DNA of 25,075 bases from Collybiopsis luxurians FD-317 M1. Taxonomy: Eukaryota; Basidiomycota; Agaricomycetes; Agaricales; Omphalotaceae. Both the position numbers and the translations under genes were made by a program. The stretch spans positions 63,501 through 88,575 of the forward strand of contig KN834795.1 of NCBI GenBank assembly GCA_000827265.1, given 5' to 3'. The notes beneath the pieces were generated by a model. The model saw nothing but the letters and a program-made list of their open reading frames with translations. It was not told the DNA's origin and did not search any database. Positions 1 through 11,699 of the stretch are shown here, piece by piece. The stretch's first letter is position 1; every line of letters begins with the position of its first letter.

Positions 1-593
1 TGACAACAGCTTCATTGCCTCCCCACACAGCTGCCCGAAGTGCATTCCCATATTTACCACCTTGGGCATTCACATATGCACCATTTTCAAGCAGCAACTT
101 GACAACAGCTTCATTGCCTCCCTGCACAGCTGCCTGGAGTACATTCCCATATTCACCACCCTGGGCATTCACATCTCCACCATTTTCAACCAGCAACTTG
201 ACAACAGCTTCATTGCCTTCCCATATAGCTGCCTGGAGTGCATTCCCATATTTACCACCCTGGGCATTCACATCTGCACCATTTTCAAGCAGCAATTTGA
301 CAACAGCTTCATTGCCTCCCTGCACAGCTACCTGGAGTGCATTCCCATATTTATCATCCTGGGCATTCACATCTGCACCGTTTTCAACCAGCAACTTGAC
401 AACAGCTTCATTGCCTCCCTGCACAGCTGCCTGGAGTGCATTCCTATAGAGACCACCCTGGGCATTCACATCTGCACCTTTTTCAAGCAGCAACTTGACA
501 ACAGCTTCATTGCCTCCCCACACAGCTGCCTGGAGTGCATTCCCATACAAACCACCCTGGGCATTCACATCTCTTTTATCCCTTAATATATCT
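1..593 (-). repeat. Tandem 99-bp repeats encoding ankyrin units
   Basis: Six consecutive units of 99 bp (33 codons) lie in phase with the NACHT gene, and the array continues beyond the edge. Each encodes a unit of the form GNEAVVKLLLENGADVNAQ followed by GGxYGNALQAAVxG. Units differ at only a few positions (K/E, A/G, W/Q, Y/D), far more alike than ordinary ankyrin repeats within one protein. This suggests recent duplication or gene conversion among units. Confidence 0.9.
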
Positions 594-2360
594 TCTACTT
601 TCTTTATAAATCCATTTTCTGCTGCATAGTATAGGGCTGAGCCCATTGCCCATTTATTTCCCCAGTTGTATTGCCTCTCATACTGCCTGCGCCACAATAT
701 AAAGCAATTGCTGGAGTCCATCAATATCGTTTCTGTCAGGCTTTCAAGTGGACTAGCTTGTTGCTTCTCTTCAAAGCACCTTGCATGAACTGGCCAGTAT
801 TGGCATGCATAGTTCCATAAAGGGATTTCCTCATGTCCACCCTTTTTCTCTTCTATCTCTGCTACATGCATTATATAAATAATACATGCTTGAGCTATCA
901 CATCATCAGCTAGCTGTTTATTAATATCAAACATATTTTTGACTTGAGCCGACATATTATATTTAATTAGGAATTCCTTGACCGATGCATGTGCAAACTG
1001 AGCCACATTGTCACTCCCTATGATAACAAGACTTGAGTCCACAATAGCATCTAGTCTTAGCTTCATCCCTTTGTTATTTTTTACAGTTTGCTTATGGACA
1101 TTTATTGCAACAACCTCTCTTACTTGGGACATATTCAAAGGCTTATATGCATAGAGCAACCAGAGCAGCAAATGATGAGCATCTTTTGCCTGCTTTCCCT
1201 TCTCTACTTTTTGCATAGCCTTTGAGTATATATCCTCTAAGTCCTTAGGCAAATTCATCAAAACTTCTTCCACTGCTTCTTCATCAACACACTCTTTTAC
1301 TTCCTTTAACTGACACTCAACCCACCGAAATCTGTATATTCCTTCAGTATCAGTTGCCTTACCTTTTGGGTGGAATACAAATACTCACTGTCCATCAGCA
1401 CCATTCTTTAAAGTCTCCTGTACCTGTTTCCAGTATGTTTCTTTTGAATCAAAGTTATACTCAGCACTGAGTATCTTGGACTGAATATATCTCTCAATAT
1501 CCACTTTGGTGTGTAAAGGCTCATTGCCCAGTATAATTTTTAGTGCACTTTGCTCAATTCCAACATCAACGGAATTCCTACTAGTCACAACAATCCACAA
1601 TTTCTGTGAGAATTGGCATAACCAGGCCATGACTTTTGAGGCCTCTTCTGCACATTCATCCATTGCATCTACAAGAAGATATCCTCCATTTCTTTGTACA
1701 ATAATGACATTTAGAATTTCCTCCAATTCTTTAATTGCTGGTTTTTCATGTCCTTTGAACTTTTTGTACAGATTGTACAAGTCTGGATTGATGCCTTTAT
1801 TTTCAAGTCCCATTTGTGAGACCAGAGATAGAAGAAATCCACGATAAGTAGACTTGTTCCCTGTGTTATCTCGAATATCAAAGTAATGATACCAAAAAGC
1901 ATTAGTATCCATATCTGAGAGATCTTTCCAAACTGTAGCACTTTTCAACAGGTAAGTTTTTTCTCACTTTCTTTCATGGCCTTTATTACTTACCTTAAAA
2001 CTGTTTTTCCTGATCCAGCTACAGATTTTCACAATGAAAATCAGTCTCAAGAAAACACTGAGAAAAGCTGGTTTTACCTTTGCCTTGGATCCAAAGGATA
2101 CCAGGTTGACCTTTCCACTTCTTGTATTCAGTATGGCTCAGGATCCATTGTCCAGTTCCTTCAGCCTTTTTGTCAGCAGCATCTGCACGATTAGCTGAAC
2201 AGTCTGGTGCTTGAAGCCAATCACGGATGTCGCGGACTTCATCACGCGCTGTTGAACATTAATGTTGTAGACTATTTAATATTATGCATTTGAATGAGAA
2301 CCTACTAATGACTGTAAATTGGCTATCTTTAATAGTGAAGTGGTGTGCGTTAGAAAACAT
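1..2360 (-). CDS. NACHT/STAND NTPase with ankyrin repeats (3' part outside window)
   Basis: A fungal NLR-like signal-transducing NTPase, a class linked to non-self recognition and programmed cell death. I read five exons: 2306-2360, 2078-2248, 1994-2018, 1389-1940 and 1331 to the edge. The four introns (2249-2305, 2019-2077, 1941-1993, 1332-1388) are 53-59 nt, all GT-AG, and keep one frame. The start ATG at 2360 opens with MFSNAHHFTI, a start typical of mushroom NACHT proteins. A Walker A motif (GKAGSGKTVL) spans introns 2 and 3. Walker B (YLLVDAMDEC) and a VTSR sensor lie in exon 4. After intron 4 comes the FRWVECQL motif that usually follows the NACHT domain, then a helical linker to about 600, then six ankyrin repeats. 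No premature stop is seen in about 711 codons; the TGA met when reading through at 1386 lies inside intron 4. Family is clear; the ligand and N-terminal effector function are not. Confidence 0.85.
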
Positions 2361-2599
2361 ATTTCCTATCACTTGCATATTAGTATCCCATTCATAACAT
2401 GACTGTCGGAGTTTTCAATACCTGAAATTTATCTCGGAATAAGTACTGTATCCTCTTATGCCCAAAGGTGATGAAGGATGGGGAAACAAAGAATGATCGA
2501 GCTTTCAGCACATTCTTATACGCTTTCAAATAAGGTTTAATTGCTCGTCTTCTATTGTCTACTGTCCATATTCAGTAATAGAAACAGCGACTTTGATGC

Positions 2600-3038
2600 G
2601 GGCCAGAATGAGGGCACTGATGTACTTGATTTGGACATTTTTTGCATGATCCGGATTCGCTGTTCAGATATTGATGATATATGAACTTCCAGAATAGAAT
2701 AGCATGACAGCGCGCTACGAAAGAAGTGCGAACTTGGAACGTGTTGGAAACGCGTGCACTTTCTCAAAGAATGTCTGGCGATCTCCGAGAACAACGCCGA
2801 AATCGATGTATTCATCCAAGATCTTGTCATACTCGATGTCAAGTCATTTGACGGCTAATACGCCGTAAGCCGGATGAACATGCATAATGATCAGCTGGAC
2901 TGGAAGGCAATTTCCATAGCTCTTCACGGGTAATGAATCCTCGGGGCATGCAGATGAAAGGGGTTTCGCGCGGTTTGTCCATTCTCCTAGATTGCCGTTA
3001 TGTCCACGAGCCTGGAACATTAGGTCGATGAGAGTCAT
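2600..3038 (-). pseudogene. Degenerate ORF remnant, unrecognised
   Basis: One minus-strand frame reads from about 3038 to 2600 and is interrupted by only two stops: TGA at 2844-2846 and a TAG further on. Between and around them it reads like protein, for example LDIEYDKILDEYIDFGVV and RQTFFEKVHAFPTRSKF. TGA and TAG could come from CGA and CAG by C-to-T change, the pattern seen in neighbouring dead genes. I recognise no family. It could be a chance open stretch. It lies upstream of the NACHT start, on the same strand. Confidence 0.25.
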
Positions 3039-3466
3039 AGTGCGCTACATGAAGCCAGAGAGGATCACTGTGCTGATATTGAAAAGATCTTTTTTTTACG
3101 AATACAACCGAGTCGCAATTCCAACTTGCCTATACAAAAATAAAGCACCAAGAGAGAAGAGTAACGATTGTGACAAAGTCACGAGACCGTTACAGAGGCC
3201 AGAGCTCGTCGACGTTCAACATATTGCTTTCTTCACTCATGGCCATAAGCTACGATCCTGCTCTTTTGCAAATTTCTCCTGGAATTTGTCCCTTCGCCCC
3301 TTTTGCTCTATCGCTGGCGAATCTCTTGCACAACCCTTTCTCTTTTTCTTTCCGTCCTCGCTTTATTCCTTCAGCTGTCGCTTGCGACATTTCTCTTGGG
3401 ATGACAGGATAATGACGAAGAGTCTCACCAAGGTTGAAGAATCGCGCATGCTTGTAAGCCCTTATT

Positions 3467-4015
3467 TTGTTATCTGCGACCGTCCTGTTGACAAGCTTGT
3501 ACAGAATCCTAATGCAGAACAGCCAGTGCTGTTTTGATTTAAATCCCACCGCATACCTGCCCTCGAATCTCAATGAGACGTTCAAGGACCTTACAAAGGA
3601 CGTGTGGATCGTTTTTGGCACCTCTCATCCAACGCTGCTCTTGAATTTATCTCCCAGAAGACCTACGAACATGCTGAACGTGCTTCTCTTCTCAAAATGG
3701 TGTTCCCACCAGACCTTGTCATGTGCATGTTCAAGTGGATCCTGCACAATGATTGCTTTAAAATGGTGTGGATGATCGAGAACGGAGTACGTGTCTAGCC
3801 CTGATATACTCTGTATCGTCTACTGACAGCGAAAGAGCAGCTCAGTACTCAGTAGCTATGGCTATGTTCTTCTCTTCCAGGGGATCGGCCTCGAATCCAG
3901 GATAGAAAGCTATCTCACATCCCTCATATCCATCCTATCAGCCTCGCAAACACACTGGCATTGTTCGTTGCTCGAAAAATGGACGTTTCGACGATTCCGC
4001 TTCACCTTGTTATGT
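3467..4015 (+). pseudogene. Degenerate two-exon gene remnant, unrecognised
   Basis: Plus-strand coding-like sequence changes frame at least once. It starts with a stretch reading FDLNPTAYLPSNLNETFKDL, shifts frame near 3610, and continues with TYEHAERASLLKMVFPPDLV and a helical segment ending WMIENG. That exon ends at a GTACGT donor near 3788. A pyrimidine-rich acceptor (cttctcttccag) at about 3880 joins in phase to GIGLESRIESYLTSL, which stays open to about 4050. The pattern of amphipathic helices suggests a real gene body, but I cannot name the family. The minus strand is also partly open here, so strand choice rests on the splice sites and amino-acid texture. Confidence 0.3.
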
Positions 4016-4050
4016 TCGTTCCATCCAAGTCCCCGCTCTCCACGATACCC

Positions 4051-5074
4051 ATGAGCTAGCCTCAATGCCGACGGACGACCAGGCGGTTCGACTGAAATCG
4101 CACAATTGTTGGAAGGATTGGGTTATGCTCAGTCAGAGCCCGTTTTCTGTACGTTCTTGACTGAGCTTTTCTAGTCTTTCTTGCGAGATGACTGACGTGG
4201 TTGTATCCCAGCCGTCAAAGGTCCGGCATGTTTACTCTACAGTGCTCACCGACTATCCTAAACAACAAAGCGGCTCGAGTACTTTCCTCCTCCCTCCATA
4301 GCCCGGAGTGATACCATCATCCTGGACCTCCTCCCTCCGCTACTGTTCTTTTCGGTACTGGACATCGGATACCTCACGCGCATTATTTGGATGTTCTCTC
4401 AGCAACGTTAACATTCCTCAGGCTCTCTCGACTGCCTTTTTTGATATTATGTTCATAGTGGGAAATCGGTATTCCTTTGCACCCACGAGGATGTGCTGCG
4501 GAGTTATAGTACTCTCCGGAGCACTGTACAACTCATATACCGCATTGAAAGCATATTCATGGACGAGAAAGCACTAATGCCAGCGCAAGGCTTGCTTAGA
4601 GTCTTGCGAGAGTCCTTTTACCGCATAATTACCCTTGGAACATCAATATGCAATTTGTACGTCGCCGTTTGCGAAGGACATGATTGCATTGGTGGAAGAT
4701 TTGGTTAGGGAGACTGTAGGGCAGAGGCGGGAGAGGCGGGAGAGAGGAGGGGGGTGAATACGGATGCTAGCATGCTTTCGGCCCCTCGTTGAAGCGAGAC
4801 AGGATATGGCGATGAGTTTAGCATTTTCCTGCGTTCGCATCTGTAGTCCGGGGGCTTCCCTGCCGAAGGATTCTCGGAGTCCATTTCCTTGACGCGGCGT
4901 CATTGTAGCTCGTCTTTTTCATTTAGCAGTCATAGAGACAATGTAGAGAAGGTATCGTATGTAAATAGTTTTCGATATTCTCATGTTGTCCGACGTGCTC
5001 TAGGGTTTGGCGGACAGCATTGTACGGAGTGCTTGCTACGATGTACATATGTATCTATCTAGAGAAGATATCCG
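4051..5074. other. Stretch without a supportable gene
   Basis: Several short open frames overlap on both strands (for example plus 4493-4708 and minus 4643-4903), and none shows a domain. Part may be the decayed C-terminal end of the Dicer-like gene, which ends upstream at about 5075 on the minus strand, or another dead gene. A purine-rich run (ggcgggagaggcgggagagagg) lies near 4730. No tRNA or rRNA was recognised. Confidence 0.4.
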
Positions 5075-8060
5075 TTACCACCGTAGCACTATAGTAATAT
5101 GCAAATTCTGTATGGCAATAGCAAACTTGGAGATGTAGCCGGGAGAGTACTCGTTCGATTCGGGAGAATCGTCCTTTCCTCGAGCACGGTATGAGAAACC
5201 TGTTACAACTATATCCAAAGCTTCATATCCGAGAAATTTCTTCCTCTCGTACCAGACCGTCTGTGGTCCTCTTGACACGACGGAAGCATCAATACTTCGA
5301 CGAACAATAGTCGACGACAGAAGGTATACCAGATGAGCTTTTCCAGGCTGAAAAATTGGGCGGGGACTGAACTTCATCGGAGGATACGGAGGTTGTCGTA
5401 CAGGATTTCTGATATACAATTGGGAAGGGGAAGCCTCGACTCAATATTGAGATGAAAAAATTTTGCCTATTCGTAGCTGAAAGAGAGACCATCGTGAACA
5501 TATACAGCGCCGATGAGCTAATCGACAACGTCCGCGAGTACTAGGGCATAACAGTCAATAAGCAGAAAGCATCATAAACAAGGGCAACTTGCCTTTAGTC
5601 GAACGCTCCTGCAAGTTCGTTCTTTTTCTTCTTTTCTTCCCATCCTCTACTATCGTCCCCGCCGCCATTTCATTTGACCTCTAATCGTCTGCGGGTGGGT
5701 CTGGTAAGGTCACGGTGCTATCCTCTTGCAGGTTTTGCAAAGTATCCAGATTCACCTGTGACACAGCTAAGCTTAGACAACTCCTCCGTCGGCACAGAAG
5801 CAATCGTCGCAATATACAACGGCTCCCATTTGTTTTGCAAGCGACCGATCTAAAAAACACATTATCAGGTTTCACCGTCAACACCAAAATCACCAGCCCT
5901 ACATACCTCGAATAACCACGTATACAACCTCCTCGTCACACTCTCCTTTGCCAACCTCGTATGGCGCTTCCTCTTCGTCAAATTACCCTCCAGCCAAACG
6001 GATACTCCCAACAGCCGCGCAGCCATGACCACTTTCAACACCACATCGCCCATCGTTTCCAGCGGTTGATAATTCGTGGGCTCCTGGAAGACCAGAGCAG
6101 ATAAGGCGAGCATGAGGAGAGGGTTGTGGAACATGGAGAGGGCGGATTGGTCGGTGAAGGGAAGGGAGCGGAGGGAGTCAGCGGCTCAGTGAGAGCGATT
6201 GCGCAGAGAATGGAGGGGATCGTAGAGGGTTTCGGTGTGGGATATGAGGGGACACTTGAGTATTGGGGTGAGATGAAGAGAGACGGGGATCAAAGTGTGG
6301 GTTCCGACTGGACGGGGTAAGAGAAAATTGGTCAGAGCGTGGAAAGGGCGGAGTTGGAGATGGGGATATCGAATTTGCGCATCGTCGAAGCGAGGATACC
6401 GCTCCAGGAATTTGGCTTCCTGTGGATCCCATCTCCATTGCACCAAATCATACGCCTCATCCCACTTCATCATCGACCCACTAAGACTCCCAAACAGCCC
6501 CGTCGTGTACTCCGACGCCTCCCTATCTGATGCGTACATCTGGCCTACAGGCTCTATCCCCACGTCAAGCGTGCCCAGGGAAGGATGATGCAGGTTCAGC
6601 TCATCCGTTCAGTTGCGATTGTCTTTGACAGTCTCTAGTCCAGACGCACATACTCGGAGGTGCCAGGTGCCCTGTGGGAGAGCTGGTTGCGGAGGGGTAG
6701 GATGTAGGGGTCGTTTTCGATGTTGAGCCTGTCGGACGTGTGTTCGAGAGCGGCAAGGTTGGTGGAGAAGGGAGAGGTGCGGTGCTGGGTGCGTTGTGGA
6801 CGAGTGGATGTATTCGGAAAGTTCAGAGCGGGTTTGCTGGGGAGATACAATGACCGAAACTGGATTCGTCTCTTTGATGGAAGTAAGAACCCAACGCCAA
6901 TGCAATAGAGAATGAAATTAACTTACCAGAAAGCTTTATCAATATTTCCATCGAAGATAGGACTCGCAGTAAGACCTATAATCATCGGCCTCCGCATCCT
7001 TCTCTAGCACCAGTAAGGCTAAGATCCGTCGCGGGCAACTTGCGATAAAACTCTCGCATGATTCGATTATACGGATCGTGACCGACGGCATGGTGAACCT
7101 CGTCAAAAATGATCAAATCAATATTGACACCCATCAAGATATAGCCATGGTGCAGGGCATCGAGAAGGGCCTGCAGAGTAGAAACCATGGCACAATAGAG
7201 CGTATTTGCACCGGCTTTTATCCCGGCGCCAACTCTGAATATCACATGCTCTCCGGCTGATTCGTCCTCCATCCAACCATCCAACCTCCCCCAGTATTAG
7301 TTCACTCCACCTTGACTTACTCAATGTCATAACTCACCTATCTCAATTGGAAGACCAAAGGCATGTATGCTCATCCGAGCATATCTTAGTATGTCGCTCT
7401 GGCCTCCCATGCAGTGTAGCATTTAAACTTGCAGATGTTTTCCATCTTTTGGTCCATTCGCTGTTCATCTGACATATTCTTAAGCAAACCAGAAGGCCAG
7501 TAGGTCAGAGGATTGATTGGGAAAGCAAGGTGGCAATGGCAACGGCAGGGCTGTATAGATATTCAAGCAGAATTTGTGTATAATATGTTGTAGGGAAATT
7601 CGAACTGTGCTGGACTTGGTGGATTGTCGGCGACGGAAGCGAGCTGCACAGCGCGATCACATAGTCACGTGTTTCATCTCGGCACTATCTCCGAACGAAT
7701 TTCGGAAAATTTGCCGGCTGCAAATACGCTCTAATGAAGCATCCTTCCATTGTTCCTGGGCTAAAGCTCCCGAGATGAGGCCGACAGAGACGGGGAGCGC
7801 GTCCTTGATCACGTTACACAACGACGGTGGGAGCCAGAAACCATGAGAGCTGTAGACAAAAGTGAGAAACAAAACAAAAAAAAAAGTTAACTTAGGAAAA
7901 ACGCACTTTTTCAAGTTCCCGTCCACTTTCGTGCTTCCAACGTATGCCCGCGCAGTGATGTGGTATTCCTCCGCAAACTCTCGTCGAGCTTTTCCTGCTG
8001 ATACCCTCCCGTCTTGACAGGAGCACTATTCTCCAAAGTCGCATCGTTATTCGTGTTCAT
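5075..8060 (-). pseudogene. Dicer-like ribonuclease III, broken
   Basis: Dicer cuts double-stranded RNA into small RNAs for RNA interference. Recognisable pieces follow the Dicer order on the minus strand. ATG at 8060 leads to YQQEKLDESLRRN of the N-terminal helicase. After a 57-nt intron (7850-7906) comes WFLAPTV, then a frameshift and NVIKDALPVSVGLISGAL. The DExH box appears as IIFDEVHHAV near 7085-7108, then GLTASP near 6970. Past an intron (6837-6926) come LNIENDPYI and PGTSEYVRLD. RNase IIIa shows NYQPLETMGDVVLK (about 6030-6072), an intron (5850-5906), then VLADVV near 5535. RNase IIIb is YERKKFLGYEALD near 5240, where the usual LEFLGD catalytic residues are gone. There is no Walker A motif, and about 400 nt of unrelated sequence lies at 7330-7730. 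TAG at 6635, further stops and frameshifts break it. About 3 kb remain of the usual 4 kb or more, with the helicase C-terminal domain largely missing. Resemblance is to fungal DCL2-type proteins. Confidence 0.8.
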
Positions 8061-9480
8061 CAATGGTAGTGCAAAAGATGTCGGTGAAGGAACTCGAGCT
8101 TATGAAGGCGTCTGAGAGCTTGGTACAAAGGGGAAGGGGCCGTCTATGAAGCCGCAGATTGGAAAGTACATTGATCCATTTGATACTGAGCTTGAACCTT
8201 CAATGCTTAATCTTCGTCTGATATCTCGAGCTGGAGGAATGCGCGATGTCGGCGGAAAAGAAAAATACCGTTACGTTAAACGCCCAAGACGCATCCAGCT
8301 GACCACCTCGGCGCTTAACATTTCAATTCCAATTTGGACCGTGACGCTACCCAGCAGAAGGCTCAACACGAGGTGATTGGATTCCTCTCGCGAGACTGTG
8401 GAGAATTAATGAACCTTATTAAATAAATTGCATTCGTATTGAATACGTTCCGGGCTTGCATTCATTGCTAGAATCAAGAATCTTCACATCGATTGATGAT
8501 TCTGCCGAGAAAAATATGTAATGCACGAAAATCGTCCAAAAAAGTACTCTGAAAATCTACCCTACTCTACATTTATTTACATTAACAACTCTAATCTACA
8601 ACAAGCCCAAAAGCCCAAAAAGTCCTTCCCCTCCAAAAAAAAGAAAAAGAAAAATGAGTGTACAAAACAATTGTAAAAAAACTAAACTAACCTAGCACTC
8701 TCATACTCAAAATCAGAACCAAACTACTCTCGCAACTGCATTCAACGGTAGGTTGGTCACTCTAATCTTTCATACCAAAGCAGCTCAAGCAACCACATTT
8801 TGAATACAGATCCTAAGACAGACACATATGCTCTCAGTATCCAATCTGCAAGTTTACCATTGTCTACATAAAAAGTACAACACCGCGACTACTAATAAAA
8901 GTAACTTCACAACCTGCCCCTTTCCTTTGAGTACATTGGTTCAAGTACCAGTTATAACAGGTTTATGGGCACCTGTAGCTAGACTCGGGTGTAAATGGCA
9001 GATATATTAGAATATACTCAAATATATTTGCATTCACATTTCAGAATGAGTATCAAAAGAGTGGCAAATGTAGACTTTGATTACTGTGATACTTGCCACC
9101 AATATTCAACATATATTGAGTGAGCAAAAACATACACCTAAGTGAAATTTGAACACAGGAAGTATAATGAAAATGACTACGAAAGCAATTAGTCCAATAT
9201 TATATCTACCACTACTGAATATTGCATATTAAAAAGCATCGGTGCTCCCATGTATTCGGCGTGGTTAATCTCCTCCACAGTGGTATCATTACCTGGGGCC
9301 AGGCATGTAAGCAGTGGGTGCATGGTGGGGGGAATGCCATACAAAAATCCCCAACCGCACATGATACAGTACAAACTGTAAATGCCATCTGGCCCATAAT
9401 ACTTCCTGAATATTTGAACATTATTCAACATTCACTGCATTCGGCATTCGTGTAGTCGAATGCGTTTTTTTCTCATGTGA
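8061..9480. other. Intergenic, AT-rich, no gene seen
   Basis: No reading frame here has a recognisable motif, a convincing splice pattern or codon texture. The plus frame 8146-8376 (76 codons) is open but unremarkable. A-rich runs occur at 8590-8690. It separates the Dicer-like start from the next remnant and may be decayed repeat DNA. Confidence 0.5.
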
Positions 9481-9812
9481 CTCTTCGTACCATCTAGCTA
9501 ATCCAATAATTCCATGCTTCACTTCGACCTATTCGTCACGTCCAAGTTTCAACAACACCACCGTGCACGCCAACGGAAAACCGAGCGTTTCCACTCAAGT
9601 CGAGTCTGGATATGCACTTGTGACACATTTGTTTCGGAACAGGTATGGGGTTATAGCTGGTCAGATTCCATCGATTTCGGTATGTTCTTGACAGTGTCCC
9701 TTTGGAGATGACTGACATGGTTGGGCAGAATAGGGTATACGCCTTATGTCAGCTAGTCAGTCTTGTAGAAAAATTGGCACCCTCCGGAGCACTGTTCAGG
9801 CCATTAGCATAA
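9481..9812 (+). pseudogene. Two-exon coding remnant, unrecognised
   Basis: One plus-strand frame is open from about 9481 to 9679 and contains GYALVTHLFRNRYGVIAGQI. It ends at a GTATGT donor. A 49-nt intron (9680-9728) with a CTGAC branch-like site and a GGGCAG acceptor joins in phase to an exon reading NRVYALCQLVSLVEKL and ending at TAA 9810-9812. The agreement of frame, donor, branch and acceptor makes a real exon pair more likely than chance. No start is evident and I cannot name the family. It is probably the 3' end of a truncated gene. Confidence 0.3.
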
Positions 9813-10262
9813 AACGTCACCTTCGACATAACGGTATGTACCAGTGATGCCACGTGAGGGCAAAGGTGGGCGACAATATTTTTTCTCATTGTTCTGTCTA
9901 TTGGGATTGGGGATTCCGGGGTTTAGGACTTTAATATACTTCGTAAACAATAAACCCTGAAGAAGCAGACATGTTCCAGTTGTGTAACTAAAATCATGCT
10001 CCAGAGCGAATAGTTGATGGATAATTAAGGTACTTCCTGTATTCGTCCTGCCCGCTCTGTCGAAATTAGACCGCATCTTCCATTTTTCAAGCCAAAGTGC
10101 TCGCATCTCTGGAGCTCAGCTTTACACGATAACGTTTTTGCCCTTAGGGATACATTAACTGCACCTGGATTACAAAAAAGTATACGAAAACACAAAGACC
10201 ACCAATGCATACCGAGGAAGAGATTTTATTTAGTTCCCTATAACAACTCGATCCTATTCACA
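9813..10262. other. No gene seen; 3' flank between two remnants
   Basis: Lies between the convergent 3' ends of the plus-strand remnant and the minus-strand hydrolase. Minus frames at 9804-10106 and 10025-10210 are open but show no motif. It probably holds former 3' untranslated sequence. Confidence 0.4.
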
Positions 10263-11690
10263 TTACATCCTAGCTGGTGTACTGAAGGTGACTTGTATAG
10301 TATCAGCAATCTCGCGCGCTGGTGAGCATTCAAAATGAGTATTCCGAATCGGCTTCCCTCAAAAACAGGATCCATGCTACTCACCCATTTCGTCGGGCTT
10401 TTCCATAGGAATCATATGTGCTGCATCTGGTAGGTTGATACTTGATGTTTATCCCGGTCGCTGTTTTACCAGCTCTGTGGATAGCTTGGGAACACCGCCG
10501 ATACTGCACGAGCAGAAGAAGGGAAATGAGATTGCATTTGGATTGACAACCAACAAACCAAACTACTCATACTCACCCCCCTCCCTTCTTTGGGTCAGGC
10601 ATCACCCACTTGATATAAACCCTCCCATCCAAGCTCGGCAGCTTCTCATACATAACCTCGCTTGTCTCTTTCGCATTGATATTTGCCAGAGCTTCGTATA
10701 TAGGATGCAACTTCAAGTGGACCTTGCCGGATTGAGGGTCAGAGTGGAGGCTGGATTCGACGTAAATTTTGAACGCGTCAGGATGCCATGGAGTGAAGGA
10801 GGGTGATCTTTTGAGGAATTTGAAGGCTTCTTCTCAGATGTACAGTATGAGTGTGTGCAGATGAGTGAATGGGGACATGACGTTAACTGGAAGAAAGTTG
10901 GTTTTATTTATGTCAGACGCACCTTGATTTCCAAGAGTTGATTTGACTGAATCCGAATTGCGCAAGAAATGTGATTGTACACTTCAATGTAGGATGGTTC
11001 CGTTTCACGATACCTGGATCTGCTAGTACCAAGGCAGAAAATAGTCTTGGATATGTATAACACGATTGAGCGCAGACGTTTCTGCCGAAAGAGTGTCCAA
11101 TTGCGACAATTTGTCGATCTGAAAAACCTTGGTCTATCCGCTGTTGGAATTCGGTCGCAGATACACAAGGTAGATGTGTCGGTAGGGTATCGGATGTGAC
11201 TTGGAACGTAAGGTAATGGAGGAAGAAATGAAGAAAGTCTCTGGCACTGTTGTACCAGTCCGCTAATGAAAAGGAAGAAGAAAGTTAAATTTGAGGAAAG
11301 CGAAGTGGGACCTTGGTTATGCAGAGCTTACACATTTGATTAAGCTTTCCTTCATCCAAGAGCGGCGAGTCTTCAGTATCAACAGCTTCCCAGGCCCATA
11401 TTTCTTCAACATCCCGACCGGCTGGCAATTTAAGTAGACGCCATATCAAAGGTTCTCAAGTCTGATTTGGAACGATATTTGAGTGCACCACACTAGGCGT
11501 ATATGAATACGAACCTCCTTAATACATCCAATAGGGTGTACAAACACCAAGGTCAAACCTTTCCTGCTCCTAGGTGAGCTGTCCAAATCTTTCTTCACGT
11601 ATTGGTTCACACTGTTCCACAACAGCTGCTCATGAACATCCAGCCTTCCCTTTGCACGCCTAGACCTGTCAAGCTGTATCTACCACTCCC
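10263..11690 (-). pseudogene. Alpha/beta-hydrolase fold enzyme, inactivated by stops
   Basis: A serine hydrolase of the alpha/beta fold, of a type common in mushroom genomes; substrate unknown. Exons as read: about 11690-11515, 11461-11332, 11262-10923, about 10880-10577, 10503-10385 and 10318-10263, with GT-AG introns. Exon 1 holds GLTLVFVHPIG (strand before the oxyanion loop) ending KE; exon 2 begins T-stop-EPLIWRLL, where the family usually has ETWEP. Exon 3 holds the nucleophile elbow GHSFG at 11084-11098, then LVLADPGIV. Exon 4 reads FTPWHPDAFKIYVESSL; exon 5 holds LPDAAHMIPMEKPDEM with the catalytic His. Exon 6 ends with TAA at 10263. In-frame stops: TGA at the Trp of ETWEP, TGA just before exon 4's EEAF, and TAA before the LPDAAH segment. 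The residue after GHSFG is Arg (AGA) where Gly is usual. The N-terminus is unclear (TAG near 11680). Frames otherwise hold, so point mutation rather than indels killed it. Confidence 0.75.
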
Positions 11691-11699
11691 ACATCTTCC

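Noticed and set aside
15..586. Two long plus-strand ORFs (144 and 174 aa) with internal repeats
   Set aside because: They are antisense shadows of the ankyrin repeat array; a 99-bp period keeps any frame open across all units.
1383..1388. In-frame TGA ending exon 4 of the NACHT gene, as if the gene were truncated
   Set aside because: It lies in a GTGAGT donor. Splicing 1332-1388 joins in phase to the FRWVECQL motif expected there.
2992..3537. 181-aa plus-strand ORF
   Set aside because: Composition is low in recognisable motif, the frame overlaps other open frames on both strands, and no splice or start context supports it.
4514..9796. Shared 14-mer ctccggagcactgt at about 4514 and 9783, suggesting a duplicated gene
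   Set aside because: Flanks do not align; one or two 14-bp matches are expected by chance in a window this size.
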